This document shows, one piece after another, positions 17,114 to 22,999 of a DNA stretch of 28,150 bases; position 1 is the first letter of the stretch, and each line of letters starts with the position of its first letter. A program made the translations under genes and the position numbers. The stretch covers positions 1 to 28,150 of the IMG/VR virus record IMGVR_UViG_3300009008_000195; one strand, 5' to 3'. The stretch comes from a virus. The notes under the pieces are model-generated. The model did no database searches and was not told where the DNA came from. It worked only from the letters and a program-made list of their open reading frames with translations.

Positions 17114-18232
17114 TTATCTCCTCACCACTTCAATCTCTTGAAAATATTCATTATCATTAATTGTATGTATAATTTTAGACACAACATATACATTAGAATA
17201 CTTCTTAGAAGGACGTTGTTTAATCTTACCAATGTTAAATTTTAATCTTAATAGATGACCAACACCCAATCCTGGAATAGCAGGCACACTATATAATGTA
17301 ATTCTCTTATTGAATAATTCGGATGTGTTTGTTTTCATCACGCTCTGATTAACATAATCACCACTATTTAATAAAGGAGTTGCATCATCAAACATATCCA
17401 ACCTGGTAGTCTTTTGAGATGAAGATGATTGAGCATGTATACCAAACTTCTCTACTAATATGTCAGAGTTAGATAGATCAGTATTTACTACATGACGACC
17501 ATATATTCCATTTGCAATTTTATAATCTAAATTGTCATTATCTGAGTGAATGATGATCTTTTCTGGACGACCAATTGAATATACTTCTGATTTCTCATGA
17601 GTATCCATGGATTGATATGTAGGTTCTATAATATGTTTAATAGGGGCCCTTGCAATATGAGATAAAGGGGTTAATATAGATTTTCCTTGATCCACCAATC
17701 TTTGAAATAAGAAAAATGGACTCATTTCTTTATCGTACATTTGAGACATGATAGATCCAATCGCCTTACCTGGACTTATATTAGGAGCTATGTAATGTCC
17801 CGAAGTGTTTGAATGATCCATCACTTTAAGAGAACCCCTTCCAAATGCTTCATCATGGATTATTTTAATTATTTGTGTCGATAATCCTTTAAAGGATTTG
17901 GCCACTAAGGATGATGCATCTTGTAATTTCTTAACACTAGCTAAATCAATTTTATACGTTCTCTTGTTAGTATTAGTAGTAATATCCACTGATTGAACAC
18001 CATTAATATAAAACTTTTGTTTAATTTCCTTTTTTACATATGTGAATTTTAGATAGATTGTAGTAGATGTGTCAATAGAATCAATGACATTAATACCATC
18101 TTCCATTTCTAAAGACGCTTGGAAATTACCGAAGATATCTTCGATTATCTTCAAGTCCTTAACCTGTTCGGTGATATCAAGGGCAGAGCTGTCTAAGAAG
18201 GCAGCTTCAATGACTAGATTATCTACTTTCAT
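17114..18232 (-). CDS. Baseplate hub protein, gp27-like (372 aa)
   Basis: Its length is close to T4 gp27 (391), and its position directly before gp5, its expected partner, supports the call. The N-terminus (ITEQVKDLKIIEDIFGNFQASLEMEDG, then TIYLKFTYVKKEIKQKFYINGVQSV) matches the first hub beta-barrel of gp27/gpD-type proteins. The C-terminus (LLRLKFNIGK, YVVSKIIHTINDNEYFQEIEVVRR) matches the closing strand pattern '...xYVxxxxHxxxxxxYxxxxxxxR'. gp27 trimers form the torus that receives gp5 and adapts sixfold to threefold symmetry. ATG and the gp53 stop overlap by one base (TAATG on the minus strand). Overall identity to T4 gp27 looks low, so the call rests partly on context. Confidence 0.75.
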   Translation of the reverse strand: MKVDNLVIEAAFLDSSALDITEQVKDLKIIEDIFGNFQASLEMEDGINVIDSIDTSTTIYLKFTYVKKEIKQKFYINGVQSVDITTNTNKRTYKIDLASVKKLQDASSLVAKSFKGLSTQIIKIIHDEAFGRGSLKVMDHSNTSGHYIAPNISPGKAIGSIMSQMYDKEMSPFFLFQRLVDQGKSILTPLSHIARAPIKHIIEPTYQSMDTHEKSEVYSIGRPEKIIIHSDNDNLDYKIANGIYGRHVVNTDLSNSDILVEKFGIHAQSSSSQKTTRLDMFDDATPLLNSGDYVNQSVMKTNTSELFNKRITLYSVPAIPGLGVGHLLRLKFNIGKIKQRPSKKYSNVYVVSKIIHTINDNEYFQEIEVVRR

Positions 18233-18957
18233 TACTTATTAAGCTCTGATTTAAACTCATCGATGAATGAATCAATCATTTCAGGTCTTATTGCCCTAAC
18301 ATATCTGTTTTTATCATTTAAGTATCCTTCATGATCTAGATTAGTAACTTTGTGGGTACCAGCAGTTCTGGGTGATGTAATATCCCCAGTAGAATCATCT
18401 ACATGATAGGCAGGGGCATATGCCCTGCTTACAATTTCGGTTGCTGTAATAGTATCAGATGATTCTAGGCCGTATAAGTCCTCTCCCTCTTCTCTGAATT
18501 CACCAGAAATGAGTTTAATTACAATATATTTGTCATTAGTGTGTACAGCAAGTAACTTACCAATAGCACCGGATAGCACCCCTTGAATATATTCACCAAC
18601 AACAAACTTACCAAGGAGATCATCAGTACAAGAACAAGCTAATGCTGCAAAGTCTGCATATTTAAAGATAGAGTATTCTAATAATTGTGCAGAGTTCTTT
18701 GGCCAATCATTCCATATGTTTTTAATATTTTCATTTATTACTACAAACGTCCAATAGTACTCTGGTGTATTGTATAATCTATGAGATAATTGATCAGGTC
18801 TTTCTCCATCTCTTACTTCAACAAAATTATAGAATGTTGATTTATCTAATAGCTTCGGAGAAGCAACTACAAGACTTGTTAAATTAACAATCTTATCTTG
18901 TACACCGTCTCCATTTAAATCGTATGACAATTGTTTAAAATTAGAAAAATATCCCAT
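18232..18957 (-). CDS. gp53: Baseplate wedge protein gp53
   Basis: Residues 40-100 match gp53: FYNFVEVRDGERPDQLSHRL then YNTPEYYWTFVVINENI, a LysM-like segment aligned with T4 'RPEELANAIYGNPQLYWVLLMCND'. The C-terminus IRPEMIDSFIDEFKSELNK matches T4's closing helix. At 241 residues it is longer than T4 gp53 (about 196); the excess is an inserted beta module at about 116-165 (FVVGEYIQGVLSGAIGKLLAV, then LISGEF) that resembles one in gp8 of this phage. gp53 clamps adjacent wedges around the hub. The gene starts 2 bases after gp48 ends, where AAGGGG can act as the ribosome site. Confidence 0.9.
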   Translation of the reverse strand: MGYFSNFKQLSYDLNGDGVQDKIVNLTSLVVASPKLLDKSTFYNFVEVRDGERPDQLSHRLYNTPEYYWTFVVINENIKNIWNDWPKNSAQLLEYSIFKYADFAALACSCTDDLLGKFVVGEYIQGVLSGAIGKLLAVHTNDKYIVIKLISGEFREEGEDLYGLESSDTITATEIVSRAYAPAYHVDDSTGDITSPRTAGTHKVTNLDHEGYLNDKNRYVRAIRPEMIDSFIDEFKSELNK

Positions 18958-18959
18958 TA

Positions 18960-20144
18960 TTAATACCCCTTCTCAACATCAGCTCGGTAAATAGGAACAA
19001 TTTCTGTCAATTGAACATTGAAATCTATTTCTACTGGTTGATTGTTTTGTTTGAAAAAAGATGCGGCATTAGGGTTGTATGTAACACCAACATTAGTAAT
19101 CTGTAAAGGAGGAAGAGCAGGGAATCCTGCAACACCATGGAACGTACATAATACTTGATCAGGAATGGTTAAGGTAATAGGACTTTTTCTATGTGCATGA
19201 GCTGCTGCTCTAAACGCCTTAATAATCTTAGTACAATCTTCTGATTCTTGTTTATTGTCTGGAAGGAATTTCCAATTAAAAGAAAAGGTTCTTAATTGAG
19301 TAGTCTTGTATTGCATATACTCATTTGGATTAAGTGCTTTACCCATTCGTCTTAACATTTCATCACCAACTACAGAACCAATACCATAACCAAGAGCACC
19401 AGATATCATATCACCTCCAGCCTTCGGAATCAGTTTACCAGCCATATAACCTACACCAGCCGCCACTTGTTCACCAGCAGCAGCTGCTCCTACATAAGCA
19501 TCTTCAGCAGTAAGATTTCCCATCTCCCCATCCATTGCTAGAGCAGCTGCCTTCCTAGACAATTGTTCATAATTCATTGAATCATTTACAGCTATTGCTG
19601 GAGTCATATAAAGAGCGATAGTCTTGTTGATGTATCTCTTACCAATCTTCTCCTTGATTTCTTCGATTTCTTTAGAAATCATCTCTTGACGAGCTTCTAT
19701 TTGAACTTCTTCCTCGTCGGATATTGGATCGTCGACATCATCAGCAAACCACGAAGCAACTGTGAAATTATCAATCCACAACTTATTATCCCAATGATCA
19801 TCTTCCTCTTCCAATACTGTTATTTGAGATTTGTAGTCTTCTTGTTCAGTTTGTCTCATGAATTGAAACATAATAAACGGTTCTGCATCTCCAGCGTACT
19901 TACCTAAATTAGCATCAGATACTTCACTAGATTTCTCATATAATTTAACATCCTTACCTTCTTCAAGGTCAGCTGAATTGTAGTCTATACTATCTGCGCT
20001 ACTAGCATTACCTAAGGTTAAAGGGTAAGAAAGAAACTTACTCTCGGATGGATCTGACTTGCCATGGCCTTTTGACCACGCATCAGCTGCATCTCCTGCA
20101 AATTCAGAGACAGCACTAGAAACCTCTTTGAATGGATTACCCAT
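18960..20144 (-). CDS. gp48: Baseplate-tail tube junction protein gp48
   Basis: The C-terminal 120 residues have the tube-protein fold pattern shared by gp48, gp54 and gp19: QLRTFSFNWKFLPDNKQES, then IIKAFRAAAHAH, LPPLQITNVGVTYNPN and VEIDFNVQLTEIVPIYRADV, aligning with the T4 gp48 end 'TLEITMREIITLNRASL'. Residues 1-150 are acidic and polar. About 205-265 is an Ala/Gly-rich helical stretch (AGEQVAAGVGYMAGKL, GALGYGIGSVVGDEM). Length (394) is close to T4 gp48 (364). It caps the hub and, with gp54, starts tail tube polymerisation. The start at 20144 has AAAGG upstream and a TATAAATA late promoter 34 bases away. It is the first gene of the long minus-strand baseplate operon. Confidence 0.8.
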   Translation of the reverse strand: MGNPFKEVSSAVSEFAGDAADAWSKGHGKSDPSESKFLSYPLTLGNASSADSIDYNSADLEEGKDVKLYEKSSEVSDANLGKYAGDAEPFIMFQFMRQTEQEDYKSQITVLEEEDDHWDNKLWIDNFTVASWFADDVDDPISDEEEVQIEARQEMISKEIEEIKEKIGKRYINKTIALYMTPAIAVNDSMNYEQLSRKAAALAMDGEMGNLTAEDAYVGAAAAGEQVAAGVGYMAGKLIPKAGGDMISGALGYGIGSVVGDEMLRRMGKALNPNEYMQYKTTQLRTFSFNWKFLPDNKQESEDCTKIIKAFRAAAHAHRKSPITLTIPDQVLCTFHGVAGFPALPPLQITNVGVTYNPNAASFFKQNNQPVEIDFNVQLTEIVPIYRADVEKGY

Positions 20145-20177
20145 ATTAATACCTTTGTTTAAATATCATATAATACT

Positions 20178-20185
20178 TATTTATA
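20178..20185 (-). promoter_or_regulatory. Late promoter TATAAATA for the baseplate operon
   Basis: This exact box on the minus strand has a predicted start near 20172, giving a leader of about 27 bases to the gp48 ATG. It lies back to back with the plus-strand late box of gp4, seven bases away. Confidence 0.8.
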
Positions 20186-20192
20186 CAGTTTA

Positions 20193-20200
20193 CATAAATA
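20193..20200 (+). promoter_or_regulatory. Late promoter variant CATAAATA, five bases before gp4 ATG
   Basis: It matches NATAAATA on the plus strand. The next five bases lead straight to the gp4 ATG at 20206, so transcription would begin at the start codon. No Shine-Dalgarno sequence is present. Confidence 0.55.
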
Positions 20201-20205
20201 ATAAT

Positions 20206-20697
20206 ATGAGAAAAACCTACAAGGGGAAATGGAAACCTAAGAATATCCATAAATATAATGGCGACCCCACAAAAATAACTTATCGTTCTTTATGGGAACG
20301 TAATGCATTTCGCTACCTCGACAAGCATCCTGCAGTCAAGTGGTGGAATTCTGAAGAGACTATAGTACCTTATATATGTGGGACAGATAGAAAGCCCCAT
20401 AGATATTTTATAGATCTCACTATACGATTTGTTGACGGAACAACTGTATTAGTAGAAATCAAGCCAAAGAAACAAACTCAACCTCCAAAGAGAAAGAGTA
20501 TTAACGAGTCATTAACGTATATTAAGAACACTTCGAAGTGGAAATATGCTAAGAGATATGCGAAGGATCGAGGATGGAAATTTGAGATTTGGACAGAAGA
20601 TACTTTAGAAGGGCTTGGTATTAAGACAATGACATATAAGAAAAAGGCATCCAACGTAATTAAGAAGGTAAAGAAGAAATGCAAGAAACGACGATAG
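20206..20697 (+). CDS. gp4: Head completion nuclease gp4
   Basis: The sequence matches T4-like gp4 closely: YNGDPTKITYRSLWERNAFRYL (residues 17-38), SEETIVPYICGTDRKPHRYFIDL and VLVEIKPKKQTQPP, then KDRGWKFEIWTEDTLEGLGIK. E31, D70 and the E84-x-K86 pair fit a PD-(D/E)xK-type nuclease centre; gp4 of T4-like phages is a known nuclease needed for joining heads to tails. The frame is open upstream to 20059, but that extension overlaps gp48 antisense, so I chose ATG 20206, where homology begins. At 163 residues it is slightly longer than T4 gp4 because of a Lys/Arg-rich tail. It is the first gene of the plus-strand cluster. Confidence 0.92.
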   Translation: MRKTYKGKWKPKNIHKYNGDPTKITYRSLWERNAFRYLDKHPAVKWWNSEETIVPYICGTDRKPHRYFIDLTIRFVDGTTVLVEIKPKKQTQPPKRKSINESLTYIKNTSKWKYAKRYAKDRGWKFEIWTEDTLEGLGIKTMTYKKKASNVIKKVKKKCKKRR

Positions 20698-20792
20698 CTC
20701 TTCCTGACAAACAACCTCCCCGCCCTAAAGAAAGAAGTGTTGTCCTGCATATGATATCTATCGAAAACCATCCTGTATTATCGTATAAATAA
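20679..20792 (+). CDS. Possible small protein overlapping the gp4 end (37 aa)
   Basis: An ATG at 20679, with AAGG about 10 bases upstream, opens a 37-codon frame that overlaps gp4 by 19 bases and ends with TAA at 20790-20792. It fills almost the whole gap before the next gene. The product (starting MQETTIALPDKQPPRPKERS) is proline- and arginine-rich with no recognised domain. Its stop codon is embedded in the late box TATAAATA, as happens upstream of the 112-residue gene and gp25. It may be a real small gene or simply open spacer. Confidence 0.4.
   Translation: MQETTIALPDKQPPRPKERSVVLHMISIENHPVLSYK
20784..20791 (+). promoter_or_regulatory. Late promoter TATAAATA, five bases before an ATG
   Basis: This exact late box on the plus strand is followed by AGAAT and then the ATG at 20797. 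The predicted transcription start coincides with the start codon of the 196-residue gene. Confidence 0.75.
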
Positions 20793-20796
20793 GAAT

Positions 20797-21387
20797 ATGG
20801 CGAAAGAATCATTATTTGATAAACTAGAAGCAGAGGCGTTCCGAAAAGGTTTCCAAAAGAGATCTAAGGAAGCTCAGAAATGGTTTATGCAAAAAACAAG
20901 AGATATGGGCAAGATCAATATGCATAAGATGATCAAGGACCCAAGACTTGTAAGGAAACAGAGACCTCGTATTGGCGATATGTTTATGTATCACTACGAT
21001 CCAAAACACAGAAAGACTCTCCCTTATTATGATTCGTTTCCTTTAACTATTATGGTACAAAGGGCTCCTGGTGGATTTTATGGACTGAATCTTCATTATC
21101 TGCCACTAAAGCAAAGAGCTATATTCCTCGATAGATTAACAGAAATTGCTAATAACAAAAAGTTTGATGAAACAACTAGATTGAAATTAAATTATGATTT
21201 GTTAAAAACAGCAGGGAAATATAAATATTTCAAACCTTGTTTTAAACATTATTTAACTGAACACATAGATTCTAAGATTATGAAGGTAGAAGCTTCTGAA
21301 TGGGATGTTGCAATATTCCTTCCAACAGAGAACTTTATGAAGGCTAAGAAGACTAAGGTTTGGAAAGACAGTAGGAGTAAGTGGTAA
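20797..21387 (+). CDS. Conserved T4-like phage protein of unknown function (196 aa)
   Basis: The hallmarks are RPRIGDMFMYHYDPKHRKTLPYYDSFPLTI, GGFYGLNLHYLPLKQRAIFLDRL and EASEWDVAIFLPTENFMKA. I recognise this as a protein widespread in marine T4-like phages, but I cannot assign it a T4 gene number with confidence; a structural or DNA-end-related role near gp4 has to be left open. The first 40 residues are basic and helical. There is no signal peptide or membrane segment. The ATG at 20797 has no Shine-Dalgarno sequence and sits five bases after TATAAATA. It is linked to the tube-like gene by a TAATG overlap. Confidence 0.75.
   Translation: MAKESLFDKLEAEAFRKGFQKRSKEAQKWFMQKTRDMGKINMHKMIKDPRLVRKQRPRIGDMFMYHYDPKHRKTLPYYDSFPLTIMVQRAPGGFYGLNLHYLPLKQRAIFLDRLTEIANNKKFDETTRLKLNYDLLKTAGKYKYFKPCFKHYLTEHIDSKIMKVEASEWDVAIFLPTENFMKAKKTKVWKDSRSKW
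21220..21227 (+). promoter_or_regulatory. Possible internal late box TATAAATA
   Basis: This exact match lies within the 196-residue gene (codons for YKYF), 160 bases upstream of the gp54-like ATG and in the right orientation. The amino-acid context could create it by chance. Confidence 0.3.
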
Positions 21388-22088
21388 TGATCCCAGTAGG
21401 AATAGATACACTAAAATCAACAATTGGAAAGCGTGGAGGATTAGCAAGAGCTAATCGCTTTGCAATTTACATTACCCATCCTATGATGAAAGGTCCAATG
21501 GGTAATGGACTTATTAATACTGATATTACAGGGCTTGCTTCTAATATTGGTGGATCATTATTATCAGGTGGTTCAATTGATCCTATGGCATTTATTAATG
21601 ATCCAAGAGATATGTTCTTGCTTTGTGAAAGTGTTCAACTTCCAGGTAAGAGAATTGCTACAATGGAACAGTTCGTCACCCACAAAGCGATCAAAAAACC
21701 ATACTCATATCTTGTTGATGAAGTAACATTTACATTTGTTCTAACTAATGATTATTTTGCTAGAAAATATATGGACCAATGGCAACAAATGGTAATTGAT
21801 CAAGAGGATCTAAAAGTTAATTATAAGAATGATTATGTCACAGATGTTACTATTCAACAGTTAAGTACATCTAATGATATGATTCCTGCATATAGTATCA
21901 AGCTATTGAATGCTTTCCCTATTGCAGTAAATGCAGTTGAATTATCAAACTCATCTGAAAACAGTTTATTACAATGTTCAGTAACCTTGTCATTTGATGA
22001 TTGGCAACAACAAGGTATTCTGGATGGTATAATTGATATGGTAGGACAAGCTAGTTCTATTGTTGATGCAACACGTGGATTATTTTAA
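21387..22088 (+). CDS. Tail tube initiator, gp54-like (233 aa)
   Basis: The fold pattern matches the gp54/gp19 tube family: ANRFAIYITHP near the N-terminus, LLCESVQLPGKRIATMEQF, VTFTFVLTNDYFARKYMDQWQQMV, and near the C-terminus YSIKLLNAFPIAVNAVELSNSSENSLLQCSVTLSFDDW. T4 gp54 has the same order (PENRL..., AMQDWVNSV..., TGCIPISVSAPELS...VTFAY). I chose ATG 21387, 9 bases after AGGAG, rather than GTG 21381; the ATG overlaps the upstream TAA by one base. Likely role: with gp48, the first ring on which the tail tube polymerises. A gp19 tube paralogue is the alternative; being next to gp26 and tape-measure genes favours gp54. Confidence 0.7.
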   Translation: MIPVGIDTLKSTIGKRGGLARANRFAIYITHPMMKGPMGNGLINTDITGLASNIGGSLLSGGSIDPMAFINDPRDMFLLCESVQLPGKRIATMEQFVTHKAIKKPYSYLVDEVTFTFVLTNDYFARKYMDQWQQMVIDQEDLKVNYKNDYVTDVTIQQLSTSNDMIPAYSIKLLNAFPIAVNAVELSNSSENSLLQCSVTLSFDDWQQQGILDGIIDMVGQASSIVDATRGLF

Positions 22089-22106
22089 ACATAATGGAGA
22101 AATATT

Positions 22107-22820
22107 ATGAATACATTACCAACGTTATCTGTACCTTCGTATAGATTAACAATCCCCTCAAGTGGGAAGGAAGTACAATTTAGACCTTATCTTGTAAAAG
22201 AAGAAAAGATCTTAATGATTGCGCAAGAGTCTACTGATGGAGATCAGATTCAAGATGCAATATTAAATGTGATTGAAAATTGCTTAATTGATTATGATGG
22301 AGATGTTAGACAGTTAACAGCATATGATGTGGAGTGGATTTTCCTTCAACTAAGAAGCAAGAGTGTAGGAGAATCAATCGATATCATTAAGTTTTGTGAT
22401 GAAGAAGATTGTGATGGAGAGACACAAATTAAGATTGATATTGGAAAGGCAATAATTAAGAACAAAGAGAAGTCTGCCAATACATCTATTAAAGTTGAAG
22501 AAGGATTGGTTGTAGAGGTTAAGTTCCCTACTATTGAATCTGGTTCTGATGTGGGAGATGATGATACAGATATTTTAATTAATACTGTAGCTAATGCATT
22601 ATCATATATTCATTATGGAGATGAGATTTATGATGCTAATGGTGTTACTATAGAAGAAAGAAGAAAGTTCGTAGAAAGTCTAACGAATGAACAATTTGGT
22701 AAGATTATTGATTTCTTACTAGATGCACCATATGTGTATTATGAAGATGAGTTTACTTGTAGTAAATGCGGAACAAAACAAACGTTTAATTATGAAGGAA
22801 TTTTAGATTTTTTTATTTAG
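22107..22820 (+). CDS. gp26: Baseplate hub / tail assembly chaperone protein, gp26-like (237 aa)
   Basis: The N-terminal half carries the T4 base-plate (gp26/gp51) family pattern: LSVPSYRLTIPSSGKEVQFRPYLVKEEKI, ILNVIENCLID, LTAYDVEWIFLQLRSKSVGE. Two cysteine pairs, C97/C102 (CDEEDC) and C218/C221 (CSKC), could bind one zinc ion. T4 gp26 (208 residues) is a hub component; in position and family this protein resembles the G-type tail assembly chaperones encoded before tape-measure genes. The zero-frame stop TAG (22818-22820) follows a run of seven T residues, and a -1 frame extension continues into the tape-measure gene. The GGAGA motif upstream of ATG 22107 is the ribosome site. Confidence 0.85.
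   Translation: MNTLPTLSVPSYRLTIPSSGKEVQFRPYLVKEEKILMIAQESTDGDQIQDAILNVIENCLIDYDGDVRQLTAYDVEWIFLQLRSKSVGESIDIIKFCDEEDCDGETQIKIDIGKAIIKNKEKSANTSIKVEEGLVVEVKFPTIESGSDVGDDDTDILINTVANALSYIHYGDEIYDANGVTIEERRKFVESLTNEQFGKIIDFLLDAPYVYYEDEFTCSKCGTKQTFNYEGILDFFI
22808..22814 (+). other. Candidate -1 ribosomal frameshift slippery heptamer
   Basis: T TTT TTT fits X XXY YYZ in the gp26-like frame (zero-frame codons TTT 22809-22811 and TTT 22812-22814), three codons before the stop. Slipping back one base re-pairs both tRNAs perfectly. A 7-bp stem (22839-22845 with 22854-22860, 8-base loop) and an outer 5-bp stem (22830-22834 with CTCAT at 22865-22869) lie downstream, but 15-24 bases away, farther than usual. 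Confidence 0.65.
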
Positions 22821-22999
22821 CTCTTTCGCATGAGGCCCTTGAGTCTTTCTATAGGCTCAATTTCTCATTGATGGAGGAGCACAAGTATAGCTTGACAGAG
22901 CTAGATAACATGGTCCCTTGGGAGCGTGAGATTTACACGAGCTTACTTATAAAGCAGATTAATGAGGACATAAAGAATGCCGAAGCAAACAACAACTAA
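22814..22999 (+). CDS. -1 frame extension of the gp26-like protein (61 codons), GT-type chaperone domain
   Basis: After the slippery run, the -1 frame reads 61 sense codons (starting TAT TTA GCT CTT) and stops at TAA 22997-22999, giving a fused product of about 297 residues. The frame has a TGA at 22793-22795 just upstream, so it cannot start before the slip site; its only internal ATG (22871) lacks a ribosome site. The extension is helical and acidic, with SHEALESFYRLNFSLMEEH and MVPWEREIYTSLLIKQI, resembling the 'W..E.Y..LL' C-termini of tail assembly chaperone T domains. It overlaps the tape-measure start by 23 bases, as lambda GT overlaps H. Inferred role: chaperone loading of tail tube subunits on the tape measure. 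Confidence 0.65.
   Translation, partial: YLALSHEALESFYRLNFSLMEEHKYSLTELDNMVPWEREIYTSLLIKQINEDIKNAEANNN

Noticed and set aside
20059-20205. Upstream extension of the gp4 frame by 49 codons
   Set aside because: It overlaps the gp48 5' end antisense, contains no ribosome site, and homology to gp4 starts at ATG 20206.
20248-20255. CATAAATA inside gp4, just before an ATG-like triplet
   Set aside because: It codes for gp4 residues that are conserved in the family, and the spacing to an ATG is two bases in another frame.
21381-21386. GTG start two codons upstream for the gp54-like gene
   Set aside because: AGGAG would be only 3 bases away; ATG 21387 has 9-base spacing and a TAATG overlap.
22871-22999. 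Independent 42-codon gene starting at ATG 22871 in the -1 frame
   Set aside because: No Shine-Dalgarno sequence precedes this ATG, and the frame is open back to the slippery site, which fits a frameshift extension better.
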